A DNA stretch of 64,000 nt. Origin: Liquidambar formosana (Eukaryota; Streptophyta; Magnoliopsida; Saxifragales; Altingiaceae). Below the pieces are notes generated by a model that saw only the letters and a program-made list of their open reading frames with translations, was not told the DNA's origin and made no database searches. Where the stretch lies: the NCBI GenBank assembly GCA_039720395.1, contig CM077833.1:14817133-14881132 (forward strand). Reading direction: 5' to 3'. Positions 1-13,504 of the stretch are shown here, one piece after another. Within the stretch, counting starts at the first letter, position 1. Every line of letters begins with the position of its first letter. Both the position numbers and the translations under genes were made by a program.

Positions 1-1502
1 TTTATGAAAACTTTCTATATTTTTTATAAAACCTTAAAGTGTAAAATAAGTAAGGGATGAAAAACAAATCTTAACATGTCAATAGAGAACCCCAAATGTT
101 AATCACACCCCTTTAACTCCCCATCATAATTGGGTGAAATTGTCACATGGGGTCCAATATAGATAAAGCGAAAACTATTACATCTCGTGATCTTATGAGA
201 AGTACTTGTGTTGCACCTCTTTTATCAAAATAATAATAATAATAATAATAATTGTCACACATGGTGAGTGGCATAGTACTAATCATCAGTTCTACAATGC
301 TACGGTGCTACTCGTGCCACTAAAATTGGGGTACAAAATGGCTAAACTCTTTCCATTCCGGTCCCATCAGCCATATTTCGAGTAGTTTGCATGCATGCCC
401 ATATGGTATGGAATTACAAAGTACAACGGAATGGTTTCACATCTCTCTCTCTCTCTCTCTCTCATCAAGGTCATCCAAACATGCCCACAATGGTAGGCCA
501 AATTACATGGTCAAGCCACTCAACAACACTTCAAATGTCGCCCACATACTCAGCAGCTTTATAAATAGAACTAATAAAGCGACTACTTGGCTCGAATATT
601 ACATGAAATGAGTGGTCTGATTTTTGTGCGATTTTATTTGCCACGATATGGTCATCTGCCAGCCCGGCCCATACGTTGAAATCGCATTGCCCCTCCCCAC
701 ATTCTATGATCTTGTAAGTATTGACCTTTAGCCGATGTCTACCTTCATACCTTCTCCTCAAATTATGACCTTTCCGGCCTTCTAGACAACACTGAATGTA
801 AGATAATTCATACGACTAGCTACCAATAAAAATGCCAAGGAAATAGGTTGAATGCAAACTGACCTAACAACCATCTAATCTGGGGCCCTTCATATCTCAA
901 GAAAGTAAATTTCTGCAAATAATGGTCAAGCAGAACCGGTTAGCTGCTACAAAAATTGTTTATATATATAATATAGTCCAGGATTGGTTTTCCAAGATTC
1001 TTCCACGTTTGCTCTGATATACCCAACATAGTCAAACTTTAGGAAAACTCCTAATTGTAATGCATTTAAGTTTTTGGAGTGCAGACACTTAGATAAACTA
1101 GATTACCAGTTTAGATTTAAAATTCACTGGATTAATACAAACATTGTAGATTAAATAGCGCAAACACACACACACACAGAAAAAAAAAAAAAAAAAAAAG
1201 AAAAAAAAGAAAAAAAGAAATGATGAAGCACTTGTGGGATGAGGGTTAAACTTTTTAGAGCCGTTCGATGAACCCAAGCAGAAGATCCTGGCTCCTTACA
1301 TGGTGCATGAGCTAACGAGCAAATCAAAGAGTCACTTTTTTTAATTTTTTTTTAAAAAAAAAATTTGCTGTTATAAATAATTAGTACAAACACTAAAAAT
1401 AGCACACGATAAAATTAATTCCCCTTTGAAAGTATCGTTTGGCCTCTCCACTTTTATGAACTCTTCCTTATTCTGATTCTCGCCTTCTCTATCACTTGGG
1501 CA

Positions 1503-2347
1503 CAGTGGTGGAGCTAGGAAATTTCTCTAATAGGGTCGATTTTTGTTTGGATGTTTGTGTTTGTGTTTTTTTTTTTTTTTTTTTTCCCTCACTCTATAAA
1601 TTAAAGAAGGGGAGGGTTTTGCTGCCACAAAAATTCCTTTGCACCTCACCTAATTTACACTTTTTATGGTTTTATGAAAAATATAAAAGATTTTCGTGAA
1701 AACTAACTGCAACAATCACTATAAAATATCATTTTGAACAATTTTGTAAAATTTTTTGTTTTCAAAATCTATCATTTAAGTGGATTTTGTTGCCATTTTT
1801 CATAAAACGTTTTATATCCAAAAAGTCCACTTAAATGACAAATTTTGAAAAACTTTTCTTTTACAAAGTTGTTCAAAATAATGTTTTCTAATAGTTTTCA
1901 TGAAAAAAAATTTATAATTTTCAGAAAATCTTAAAAAGTGTAAACTACAGGGGGGGTATAAAAGAATTTTTGTGGTGGCAGTAGCCCCCTCATTAAAAAA
2001 TCCTTTGAAGTAACCTTCAACGGTTTTTTTTTTTTTTTTGATAGACAATAACAAAAACAAAGAAATTTTTTTTGAACTTAATAATTAATACAAAACATAA
2101 ATATTTATTGATAGTAAGAGGGGTACAATTAGAAAAATTAAAATTTTGTGAGATAAAAGAGGTAAGAGTTATTTATATGAAGGGAAAAATGAAAGAGGAA
2201 GGGCTACAATTAGAAAATGTGAAAGATAAAAAAAAATTTAGCATGATCAAATTTAAAAGTATCAAAATTTTTGTGTGGTAAAATACCTTTTCTAAATGGG
2301 TGAGGAAGGTTTAGTGCCTCTTTTGACATTGCCTCTGTCCGCCCCTT
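1503..2347. mobile_element. Non-autonomous hAT-like element with 8-bp TSD
   Basis: It is flanked by an exact 8-bp direct repeat CTTGGGCA (1495-1502 and 2348-2355). The left end starts CAGTGGTGGAGC and the right end, read on the minus strand, starts AAGGGGCGGACAG, which resembles the CAG-GG-GGC-GGAGC termini of plant hAT MITEs. The interior from about 1,590 to 2,000 is a long imperfect palindrome centred near 1,795, with arms containing poly-T/poly-A and a block related to the palindromic MITE at 14.77-15.16 kb. There is no transposase ORF. The 8-bp TSD is the strongest evidence; family assignment is by terminus similarity. Confidence 0.75.
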
Positions 2348-2653
2348 CTTGGGCAAGACGTACGTGATTCAGCTGAGGGATTTCATTAGGTCTGCATTTA
2401 AATTATTAACCAAAAAAAATAAAAAATGAAAATGAGAAATAAAAAATAAAAAATGAAAAAAGTGATTTCTGTAGGGAACCAAAATGAAATCATCTTAGAT
2501 TCATGTGGACGGAGTGCCACAGCGTACGTTGCTGTTAGACAATTAGCTTCATGGTAATAAAAAAGCAGAGCTGAACCTGCTCTATTTACGTTTAGCCTGA
2601 TCCATATTTACATTCCTGAGGCAATGGCAGTAACTGATGCACACGTTTACATT

Positions 2654-4085
2654 GGATCTGGATTTGGTGCAGTAGCACCACTTTTACTACACTATGCAGT
2701 AACCGTTAAGATCGCGATACATGGCAATTGAAGGCAATGGAAGGCTGTGGTCCAAAACACACAAAACGCCAGTCGTTTAAGAGCCCACTCAGCAACATTA
2801 ACGGATTTGGATTTGCTCAAGTTGGGGTCTTCAACTTGACGCTCAATTTAGCGTTAGATTTCGAACACGTGGGTAGATGCAATTATCAACGGCTGGGATG
2901 AGAAAGTTTTAGCATTTGTAGGAGAAGCCTAGCCGTTGATAATTGCATCCCCCACATGTCCAAAATCTAACGCTAAATTGAGCGTCAAGTTAAAGACCCC
3001 AACTTGAGCAAATTCCAATCCAACATTAACGCCATGTGGCGTTAACGATTCTCAGGTTCTCTCTGATCCGCTGTCCATCCCTACCAATCTGATCCACCAT
3101 TAATCCATTCCGACGAACTTACCACCGACCATGGCTCTCTTTCTTCTTCTTCTTCTACATTTTTCCTTTGATATTGTTTTTTTTCATGGGCATTAGATCT
3201 GTAAAAAAAGAGAAACAAAAAAAGGGGTTCTGGCCGACTACCTCAATCTCGCTGGTGGTCTTCAACCTTCAGTAGGTATGTCTTACCCTTTTTTCTATTT
3301 TTTTCTATTTTTTTTTTTGGTAAAAATTCAAAGGGTTTGGGTTTGGGTTTGGGTTTGGGTTTTCAGATGCTTCAAATCTGTGCTTAACGTTGGGGTTTGG
3401 GTTTTCATACCAGGGATGCAACCCACCATCTCCGACAATGGCGAGGCAACAACCATCTTCTCTTCTTCTTCTTCTTCTTCTTCTTCTTTTTTTTCATTTT
3501 TACTCAACTTCAGTCGTCTTTTTTCCTCAAACTGTTATCTTCGACGACCCTAGACCAGATCTGTTCGTTCAATTTGATTAAGGGTTTTTGCTTACGATGT
3601 TTGATTAAAGTAAATAAACTAAAAAAAAAAAGGAAAAAAACAGTTGGCTGGAAAAAATGGAGTTGCCCGACGATGCCGCTGATAGGCGGGTCTTGCTTCT
3701 TCTTCTTCTTCTACGTTTTTCTTTTGCTATTGTTTGTTTTCATGGGCATTAGATCTGTAGAAAAAGAGAAACAAAAAAAAAGGGGTTTTTGCTTTCCGCC
3801 ATTACCAGACTGTCACCACCATTTCGCCAGACTGGCAAGGGCAAGAAGCAAGAGAGCCATGGATTGACAGTGGATCAGATTGGTAGGGATGGAGAGAGAG
3901 AACAGACAGAACCTAAAGCGTTAACGCCACACACGGCGTTATGTTGCTGAGTTGCCCTCTTAAACGACTAGTGTTTGTGTGTTTTGGACCATAGCTGTCC
4001 ATTGCCTTCACTTGCCACATGTCGCGATCTTAACGGTTACTGCATGGTTCAGTAAAAGTGGTGCTACTGCACCAAATCCGGATCC
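2654..4085. mobile_element. MULE-type foldback element with 9-bp TSD
   Basis: A 9-bp direct repeat GTTTACATT (2645-2653 and 4086-4094) flanks inverted termini GGATCTGGATTTGGTGCAG (left) and GGATCCGGATTTGGTGCAG (right, minus strand). The inverted arms run inward for several hundred bases and share poly-CTT tracts. A direct repeat of a block containing TTCATGGGCATTAGATCTGT occurs at about 3,143-3,227 and 3,693-3,786. The homologous place in copy B (about 12,385-12,405) has neither element nor duplication, so it is an empty site. Long TIRs and a 9-bp TSD are typical of Mutator-like elements. No transposase is present; the ORFs inside are poly-Ser/Phe translations of CTT repeats. Confidence 0.85.
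2803..3021. mobile_element. 219-bp palindromic MULE MITE nested in the 2654-4085 element
   Basis: The exact 9-bp repeat AACATTAAC lies at 2794-2802 and 3022-3030. The element is almost wholly palindromic: the left arm begins GGATTTGGATTTGCTCAAG and the right arm, minus strand, GGATTGGAATTTGCTCAAG. Arms are about 100 bp each around a short centre near 2,912. It sits inside one arm of the larger MULE, whose other arm (about 3,915-3,945) lacks it, so it inserted later. Confidence 0.85.
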
Positions 4086-4900
4086 GTTTACATTCACCCT
4101 GATCCGAGTTTCCGAGGTCTGCGGGTAAGCTGAGGTTCTCACAATCTGAGGACAACATGTTCATGTATTTAATTATGCGCAGACAAAAGTAGTAGAACTA
4201 AGAAGGACTGGCAGGGGAGGTGGGAATTGTTGTTGTGGGAGTTGACTGGAGGATGAGGTCTCCCAGGGATTGGCTGATGAATGATGATCATGAGACCACG
4301 TCTTGTAAGAACTAAGAGGGAACTCGACCCATAAATAAATGGCTCCCAAAAAGTCAATCTCCACATGAGCGAGCAAATGGGACAGGATTGGCTGATGAAT
4401 GATGATCATGAGACCACGTGCTGTAAGAACTAAGGGGGAACTCGAGCCATAAATAAATAGCTCCCAAAAAAGTCATTCTCCACATGAGCGAGCAAAAGGG
4501 ACAGCTTTATCTTTTGGGAAACTACGTTGTACTCACAAAAACAAAGGGTTTTCTTAAGGTGCGGCTTTAAGGCACATGTTAAGGTATAATTAATAATTTA
4601 ATAATTGTAGAGATAAATATGTTTTTACAATTTTTTCAAATATTTTCATATTTTTCCTATCAACTTTCACCATCTTCTATGTATTTTCATAATTTCTCAT
4701 ACAATTAATGATCGGGTTATTAATTGCAACTTAATGTGTGCCCTTAAAAAAACCTAAAAACAAATAGGGGATCATTAGCATGTAATGCCTAAACAAATAT
4801 TAATTTCAAAGGACTCTAGATCGAATGTCTTATTTTCAAATTTTAATGGCCAATTAGTTTACGTGCATCAGTGCATGGTTCAAGACGGCCTCAAAATAAA

Positions 4901-7145
4901 ATAACATCCACTATATCTAAATCTACCTTTTCTACTTGGAACATGGACTTCCCTTTTTAAAGGGGAGGAATATCATTTGCATTTATATATCAGTATATAC
5001 TATTATATGTAAAGAGGAATACGTCGATGTGGCTACTCTCTTAAACTTTCCTTCTCTTATATATTCTCTGATCTCATTGATTGTGACCCTAGCCTACTAC
5101 TTGGTACTAATTTAATGTGGCAAAATAACATTGGTTTACATGTGGCAAAATAACAATGGTTTAACGTAAATGAAATTTACCTAACATATTTGGGTTAATT
5201 ACGATTTAGTCTCCTGTTTTCTAGGGATTAGTCAATATAGTATCTATACAAAAAAAAAAAATTACCCCTACAACATATTTGCAATTCAACTTCCCATTCA
5301 CTATTATTTTGCTGTTTTATACGATCTGAGATTGGGCCTATTGCTTTCCTGGACATCATCTGGTCCAGGCCCAATATGCAAGGTACCATTCAAGGTGAAC
5401 ATGGAACAAAGCAAAAGGATCAAATGATGGACCCTCTTGCAACTTGCAAGTATACGGTCCAGGCCCAATGCATGAAGCTCCCACGTTGCGTGTGCCAGAC
5501 AAAGGAAACCAGGCCAGGGACAGGACTCTCATTGCACAGTCATCAATTCGGGTTTTCTTGATAAAAATACGGTGAAAAATTCCGCATAAAAAAAGAAAGG
5601 AAAATATTAAGAATATAAGCATATATGGATATAATGCAAATTTTAATTAAAAATTTGGGACAAAAAATATGTGAATATGTTATGTTATTTCCTTTAGTAT
5701 ATCACTACTAATCACTATTTTTATATTATTTTATTTAAATATTCATAACATATTGTTAAAAAATCAATCACATAAAAAACAAGGGACAATTGGCCACAAG
5801 TCCAATTTTGCATACTTGTACAGATTAAAGTCCCCCTTAAAAATCTAATGAAGCCTCAAGTCCATTGAGAGTGGACATGACAAAAACGCCCTTGCACCCT
5901 CACTACAAACTGTTTTTGTTTGAAAATTTCTAACACAAACTTTCCCTAAAATCTTGGATTTTCTTGACACAGTAACTCTGATAATCAAATTTCGGAAATC
6001 ACACAACTTAATTAAAGCAAACCAATGTTTTCTTGATTTGCAAGTAGCCAAGCCATGCCAAACCAACGTACCCAAAAAGAATGTCATTTTTTGGTGGTTT
6101 GTGTCTATGGGTACGATTTAACAATTACATTTGAAAATTGGGCAGAATAGTTGCGAAATTGGACTTATTGTAACAGTTACACAATAGATTGTATTATTTT
6201 TATTATTTTTTTTTTGGGGTGACTTTTGTACGAAGCTGATTGTGTGCATTGTTTCATGTGATTCATTGTATCATTTTAGTTACATGAACTTTTTGAACAC
6301 AGTTACATGACGTCTGTAAATAAGTACTGGTTGGTTGTAACTGTAAAAATCTTGTTTTCCACTAGTTCATGTAACTATTTATCTTATTTGAATTCCTAGT
6401 TTGGAAGGTATTGTGCATTGTCAAATTTGGGGATTTTGATAACTGTGAATTGTTACTTGATTGTTGTAACCATTTATTCTAATTTCCGACGAGTTCATGT
6501 AACTATCCTTGGGGTTACAGCTAATTTGAATCCATTTGTTGGTGTGGGGGGGGGGGGGGGGGGGGGGGGGGACATCAGATTTGGGGATTTTGGTGTTAAA
6601 ATGGTGGGTTCTTTCTAATTGAAAAGGTTTGTGAGAAGGTGGCAAAATCCATTTGAATGCAATAAAAAAGGAAAACTGTTATTTATTGTAGAAAATGTGG
6701 GGAGAAAAAACATGGTCAAATTAATGACAATCAATGGGAATCACATTGATTGTTTACCATAACAACCAATATGGGCAAGGTTGGAATTTGGAAGAAAAAA
6801 GCAGCCAATGAATCATTGTTTGAGCATCGTTGTGGACTTGAGGCTGTATAAAAATTCTACCAAGATTGCTAACTGTGTGAATTCTTTAAATTGGACTTTT
6901 GGCATATTTCCCCATAGAGGAATAACCTATTTTATTATTTTATTTTGTTTTATTGTTTGTACATTTGCTTAAAAAGAAACAAAAATTTGGCTAAGAAGAT
7001 GTCTAAAAATTAATAAGTATGTTAGTTTTGATATATATTCACATTTCCATTTCCTAAATTATTTTTTAGTTTTTGTCCTAAAATCATATGAAATGTGATC
7101 TATATATTAAAAGAGTAGATACAATCATCGAATCTTTAACAAATC

Positions 7146-7195
<50 letters not shown>

Positions 7196-7457
7196 AAAGA
7201 GATAGGAGATTATAATTAATAGAAAAATTATAGATTAGATTTTCATTTAACAAAATAAAGATAAAAATCAAGATATTTTAAATATTGGCAATAATATTAT
7301 CGATGATTATAACAATTAAAGTCAAATTGTTGACAATATAGTTAAGAGCATTTTAACATAAGTATAATATGAAATACGTCAAATACGTGAGCTATACGTT
7401 TGTTATAAAAACAAATGAGTATTTTTAATTATATTTGAACTTTGTACAGTTAATGGG

Positions 7458-7488
<31 letters not shown>

Positions 7489-7689
7489 TTGTACGTATGT
7501 GTATTATATGAGTATAATATGAGTATTTATTAACCGGGGTCCAAGACTTTCAATTGGATAGTCATCTCCTCTTGTTCCTCCTCCTTCTCCTTCTTTTCCT
7601 TATCTATTTATTTGCTTATTTTTATTTTATTTTCTTTTATCATTTTTTTTCCCATTCCTGATCTCCATTGGGTGGTCAAATACCAAATC
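4901..7689. other. AT-rich spacer without recognised genes
   Basis: No coding region is recognised. Short ORFs here lack family motifs. It holds a run of 26 G (6546-6571), a TA microsatellite (7150-7192) and a poly-T tract near 7,460-7,483. The block at 5,785-5,880 has the look of a MITE terminus, but no partner was found. Repeated phrases of the type 'agttacatgaact' between 6,250 and 6,520 suggest local low-order duplication. Confidence 0.5.
6546..6571. repeat. Homopolymer of 26 G
   Basis: It is an uninterrupted G26 run in AT-rich sequence. Such a run can form quadruplex-type structure and is prone to length error in sequencing, so its true length is uncertain. A C run of exactly the same length occurs at 31,868-31,893. 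Confidence 0.9.
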
Positions 7690-7762
7690 AATTTTAGAAA
7701 AAATGTTACCTCACCGAACTTTCATTAACCTCCATATGTTGCAAAAGTGGATGGAGTGAATA

Positions 7763-8390
7763 TAGGGTTGGCAATTTGGGTTGGTGGGTCGTGTCAAGAC
7801 ATATGTATCTGAGTGTACGGGTCAACTCGAACACGACCCGTTTATCAATTGTGTCAATATTTTTAACCCGAACATGACCTATTTATTAAACAGGTAACAC
7901 AACACGACCCATGTAACCTATTTAATAAGATATCATGTTGGGTTATCCTTGGCTCAATATAATTGACTCGACAACACAAAACATATATATCTCATTTAAC
8001 CTAAAATTAACTTATTTACCTATTTATTACCTATCATATTCAAATATTCAAGTCAAAAAATTAGGGAATCAAATTTGTTCATTAATAATAAATTGATAAT
8101 CAAACTCTAAGTGTAATTTTAAATTAAATATCACATTTCACATATCATATGTCTTCATCCTCTAAGTATATCACCATAATATGTAAAATGAAAAAAATAT
8201 CAGCCTATTTTTTGTCCTTTTAACGGGTTAACAGGTTACATGAGTTGACCTGAAAACAACTTGTTTATTATACAGGTTACACCGGTTGACCCAATTTCAA
8301 CTTGAACACGATTACAATAAACCCAAACCTGCTAATCTTGTGTTGGGTTCAAGTCGTGTTTACTGATTGTGTCGGACTTTTCCACCCCTA
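7763..8390. mobile_element. hAT-like non-autonomous element
   Basis: The left end is TAGGGTTGGCAA and the right end, on the minus strand, is TAGGGGTGGAAAA, matching the TAGGG-TG-CAA ends common in plant hAT MITEs. Flanks are GTGAATA (left) and GGTGAAATA (right), an imperfect target duplication. The interior is rich in repeated 'gggtt/aaccc' phrases in inverted orientation. In copy A the sequence GGGTGAAATTGTCACATGG at about 132 is the uninterrupted site. Confidence 0.65.
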
Positions 8391-8590
8391 GGTGAAATAG
8401 TCACATGGGAGCAAGAGTATGGGAAAAAAACAAAACCGTCGATCACATATATATAGTGACATCTTGGGAAGTTCTTGTGTTGCACATCTTCTTTACATAA
8501 ATAAACAAATAAATTTTTTTTTAAAAAAATTGTCACATGTGATAGATGTTAAATAATGGGTGATTTATGTGGGTCGCATAGTATAGTACT

Positions 8591-10529
8591 TATCATGACC
8601 CAAATTAATTAAATGATTAATAGTAATAAAATTATTTTATTTTAAATAAAACATTTGAATTTGAAGTGGATGACACACTTCGAAAACCTGTAAACTTTAT
8701 AAAAATTTTGGCATGATTCATTGTGAATGGTACATACCATGATAAAACCTGTTTAACATCTTAAATAACCTATCATCCATGTTTAGTATCATCACATGTA
8801 TCATAATCCACATAAATGAATAAAACCTACATAATTAAAATATTATATCTCAACTTCATAGTACATGTCTTGTGCCCGTTGGCCAGATAGAAAGTATTTA
8901 AGTATTACAATCCATAAGTCCACATAATTGTTTTAGATAAGCACAACATAAAATATATTAATCCATATCCTGCATTTCGCCTCAAGATGAGGTCTCTCCT
9001 ACTTTATAATCATCTAAAAAATGTTTATAAATAAAAGGGTGAGTATAAAACTTAGTAGATATAATTTTCATATGAAATTAACCAAAACATGATAATATAA
9101 CTAAATAAATAATGCTAATAAATTAATCAAAATCCATGTTATATCATGAATGTAATGTGCTTCATGTCCATTTACATTATTTCACAATTATCAACCACTC
9201 CCGCAAGAGTCTTCGCATGAAAACAGAGAATTTAAATATAAGAAGACAGCATAATACAACACGTCATCATTACCTAAAACTGCAACCAGCTTTAATTCGA
9301 GAACACAACAATGTATCCTTACCTCGGACTGTAAGTACCTTAGAACCAATGGAGTGAAAAATACCACAAGACGTTCTGTGACCTCAATTAGTCTAACTCC
9401 AATAACCCCTTAATACTTTTACTAAATATTTAGTTAATTTCATTTTATGCATCATTATACCAATAATACCATGAATATGCATATAAATTACAATACATTT
9501 CAAAATACTCAAATAATTCAAATATATAATTTTCCACAATTATAACATAGTTAGGCTTTATCGAAAAAAATTTGGAATACAAACTAACAAAAATTTATAC
9601 ATCATGTGTAGGAAAAATATATACATCAATCTAACACATATATCAAGTCAATATACTCCTAAGACTAGTAAACCTAGCATATATATACTAGACCTCACAA
9701 TGTTTGTACCTCAAGAAAATTACACAATAATATATCAAAAATCATATAAATCCATACACGTTCCAAAATACCAATTTGTTCATCATATAAGGGGTTATTT
9801 CATACCCCATTATCAATCCTAAAGTTAAAACCTATGAAAATTACACCTACCTCAAAAATGGTGAACAATGTGTAGAGAAAATGTACTGGGAGGGTTGAAT
9901 TTAAGCTTAGGATGTAAGGAAGAACTTCTAACTCCAAGAACTACGCTCAAACCTCCGCAAAACACGTAGAGAATGGAAAATCCAACCACTAAGAGTGAAG
10001 ATCTGAGCTCCTAGATCGCATGCAAGAAGAGAAAATGGGTGTGAGGGATCCAAACTAACCCTCACTCTCTCTCTACACGATCCCTCCCTCTCTCTCTCTT
10101 TCTCTCTTTTTTCTTTTCTTTTTTTTTTTCCCTCTCTCTCTCTCCCTCCTTCTCTCTATGTACTTCGAAGCCAAATAGTTGATCATGAAATGAGAGTGTG
10201 AGGTCGGGCTTGAGGTGTTTAAGGGGTGATAGGGGCACATTCATCATTTGACACTTATAAAAATATTTGCTAATTGTATACCCGGATCGATTAAGGTCTG
10301 GAGCTCGATCAATTAGGCTTATGTTGAATTTGCCTTATGATGAATGCAAACATGTACTTAAGCTACCCGTACTTATTTAACATACATATCATACAAAATG
10401 ACATTTTACTAAGTGTGATGCATTTCTAAAATCATCATAATGATCACGTATGAAACACATGCAAACTAATACCCGACTAAACAACTATTTAATACGCAAT
10501 TAAGCTAATTTAATGACACGGGTGTTACA
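8591..10529 (-). mobile_element. Solo-LTR-like insertion, about 1.9 kb
   Basis: On the minus strand it starts TGTAACACCCGTGTC, a common start of plant gypsy LTRs. The other end is weaker (TATCATGACCC on the plus strand). Flanking pentamers are GTACT (8586-8590) and ATACT (10530-10534), a near-match. The interior has a CT-rich tract (10,060-10,155) that yields only a low-complexity Glu/Lys/Arg ORF, and a phrase 'acctcaaaaatgg' shared with the 18.8-19.9 kb element. No gag or pol is present. Copy A lacks this insertion. Confidence 0.55.
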
Positions 10530-10859
10530 ATACTAAACTACTACTGTTCATCAGTTACGCAATACTACCCATGCCTATTGATTCACTAGTTTCAAAACAT
10601 CACACACCTTGTGTGGCAGTTGATCGACATGGCTGCCACATTAGTTAGTTTACTTCTTTTTTGAGGACCTATTAGTTTACTTTTATTTATTAGGACCACA
10701 TCAACTACTAAAATTGGGGTAAAAAAGCCTATTCCCTTTCTAGTCCGATCTCATCGACCATCACCCATATTTTGAGCAACTTGTATTCCCAAATGATATA
10801 TAAACTTATAAAGCATGCCATTGTCAACGTTGTCTACTGGCATTTGCCTCACTTTACCA

Positions 10860-11431
10860 AGTGGACCTCTAAATGGATCAAATTGAGCTAAATCCAAATC
10901 CGATCCGTTAAATAAAACCGATCCGTACGTTAATCTAACGGATTATTGATAAATCAATCCAAATACAATTTGTTAGTTAACAAATATCCGATCTGATCCA
11001 TTAATAAAAATAAAATCAATTTTTAGTATGCACATTTTGAAATAATAAATATGCTGAATGAATACTTATAAAATTATAAGACTTTTATAAAATTTTTTAT
11101 ATTTGGATAATTGTTTATAGCACATAAGATTTCATGAAAGTTGAAAATATTGTGATGAATTTTCAAATACTCCATATTATACACACCAAGTTATATGTAA
11201 ATATAAAGAGCACTAAATATATATATATATATAAAGTGTGCGTGAGTGTGTGTGTGTGTACGGATCGTATTCTAAACATATCAAATTAAGCCAAATCCAT
11301 ATCCAATTTATTAAGTAATCAGATTAATGGATTCAGATTCTTATCAGATTGTCGATGACAAACCTTTTACCAAATTTGAATAAATGGATTAGATTTGGAT
11401 CAAAATTCGATCCATTTTGTAAGTCTATTTG
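10860..11431. mobile_element. TIR element, possibly hAT-like MITE
   Basis: The left side reads CTCTAAATGGATCAAATTG and the right side, minus strand, reads ACAAAATGGATCGAATTTTG, so the two ends are imperfect inverted repeats. The interior alternates 'atccaaatcc' and 'ggatttgg' phrases and contains a TA/TG microsatellite at 11,218-11,262. It is absent from copy A. No clear target duplication was found, so boundaries are approximate. Confidence 0.45.
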
Positions 11432-12904
11432 TAAGAAAGTGATCTCAAGTTTAAACTAATAAAGAAGTTTTGAAACCCCCTTGTCAATATTAAGGAAGGC
11501 TAAAGATAGAGATACGTAAGTTCTATCCATTGTTTAAGAAAAAAAAAATTATGTAGGGCACAATGGATTGATTTCATATATCTCTTTTACTCTCTCACAC
11601 GTGCGCACGCGCAAATACCAAGTTCCTCCAAACGTGCCCAAATGGTAGGCCGAATTGCATGGACAAGCCACTCATGAGTCTTCAAATGTCATCCACACAC
11701 TCAGATATTAAATTAAATAGAACTGATAAAGCACTAACTTGGCTCGAGTATCCAAAATTTGGGGTTTTTGAAACATATGCGATTCTCACATTGAAAAATC
11801 TAGCCGGTCTGATCTCGCAAACCTTTAGCGGACCCCTACCTTCTCAAATTATGACCTTTTATGGCCCTCTAGACAACACCGAATAAGAGATTCTGATATC
11901 TAGCTAGTAGCTACCATTAAAAATGCCAAGGAATTTGGTTGAATACATACTGACCTAACAAATGTAACTGACCATCTAATCTATTGGCTGTAGCCCTTCA
12001 TTTCTCAAGAAAGTTAATTTCTGCAAATAATGCTCAACCAGAACCAGCTGCTGCAAAATGTTTAAGAGTGGTTCTAGACAACATGGTTGGACAGTTAGCT
12101 GAATAAGTAGCTTCATAATATATACACATAATAAAAAAAGATAGCCCAACTTGTTCTATTTACACTGAGAAAAACTTTCATAAAACCGTTTTATGACCAT
12201 GTGGTACAATCAGCCAATTATATTTAAGTAAGATTATGGAGCGAAAAATACATTCACAAATCCATTTTGCGTTATTGTGATTTGGTGATTGCACCACGTG
12301 GTCTATAGGATTGGATTGTTCAACTGAAGTTCTTTCAGTCTGATCCAAATTACATTCCCGAGGCAATAGCTGTAACTGCTGCATATTTACATTATTACAT
12401 TTAGCCGGACCCGAGGCCGGCCTGGTGGATGAGGTTCTTGCAATCAAGGACAATGAATTCATATTCCGTATACTTTTGCGCAGACGAAACTGGGCTAGGA
12501 TCCAATTAGAGAATGCACAATAGGATCATTAAGTATCCATGTATTATGTGTTTACGCACTTAATTGTGTCTGGTCCACATGGTATGCTCAGACAGCAGTG
12601 AGTGTTCCACGTAATTGTGATACAAGTTTTTCTCGCTCAGACAGTGTTGTAGTAATACCATCCTCTTCCCTCGACGTTTGTCATCAAAATCGAAAAAAAA
12701 AAAAAATAATAATAGAGAAGAAAAGAGAGGGGATAAAAAAATCTATCCCTAAGCCCTCACAAATCAGCCAATATATTTGGAGTACAGATTAGCCAATATA
12801 TTTGGAGTAGCTTTCCTTTATGGTCCCTAATGAACCTGCCTCCCCTGATTTTGTTGGTTCAAGAATCGGGTCAATAAAAAAAGCCTTATTCTTTTTTGAT
12901 ATAG

Positions 12905-13290
12905 AGGATAATGATCAAGTGAGGACGAGTTGATAAAATATATAACAACACTTATATTAGAAGTTGTATCTCGTGCATTAATAGATTACAAAGGACATTG
13001 AGCCAGTGCATGGGAAATAACCTCTAATGCATAACGTTGATATAACTTATATCAATATGTATATATGTTGATCGATCAGAATTGGATGGATATATATAGA
13101 TATATATATAGGATGATGATCAAGTAAGTACGTGCTGATATAACTTATATCAATACCCGTATTGGAAGTTGTACTTTATATATTAGTAAGATATGAAGTA
13201 CATTGGACCAATGCAAAAGATATAACCCTAATGCATAGTATTTATATAATTTATATCAATATAATTTATATCAATACGTGCTAAAGGGAA
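12905..13290. mobile_element. Two copies of a small MITE family
   Basis: The first copy starts near 12,905 and the second at 13,111. Their ends read GGATGATGATCAAGTAAGTA and contain the inner palindrome TGATATAACTTATATCA. A third member lies at about 53,950-54,117 in the opposite orientation. The copies are imperfect inverted-repeat elements of about 150-180 bp. No superfamily was assigned. Confidence 0.5.
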
Positions 13291-13504
13291 TATAGCTATA
13301 TAGATATATTGAATGAAGTAAAATAAAAATAATAATAATGAGAGGAACGATAATCAATGACAACAATTTTTATATTTAATTTTTTAATTGTGCAGTGGGG
13401 ATTGGCCGCCTGGCCAGAGAGGTGGGAATTGTTGTTGTGGAAGTTGACTGGAGGATGAGCTTTCTTAGGGATTTGGCTAACGAGTGATGACATTGTGTTT
13501 GTAA

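Larger units (their letters stand above)
1..4900. repeat. Segmental duplication, copy A
   Basis: Blocks of this stretch recur in the same order and orientation at about 7.7-14.8 kb. Matches seen by eye: 75-290 with 7,690-8,590; 460-960 with 11,620-12,070; 2,545-2,655 with 12,090-12,400; 4,095-4,350 with 12,400-13,505; 4,770-4,860 with 14,640-14,740. The matching blocks are diverged single-copy-looking DNA with no convincing gene. Copy A carries a hAT element and a nested MULE pair that copy B lacks. A short AAT microsatellite lies at about 224-252 and a poly-A tract at about 1,180-1,220. A 100-bp direct repeat (about 4,270-4,370 and 4,390-4,500) lies near the right end. Confidence 0.75.

Noticed and set aside
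3331..3363. TTTGGG repeats resembling telomeric DNA
   Set aside because: Only about five units, the motif is TTTGGG and not TTTAGGG, and it sits inside a transposon.
3278..3867. Overlapping ORFs rich in Ser, Phe and Leu
   Set aside because: They translate CTT and T repeats inside a MULE arm in several frames; no conserved motif.
5356..5622. Overlapping short ORFs near 5.4-5.6 kb
   Set aside because: The opposite-strand pair has no motif and no splice context.
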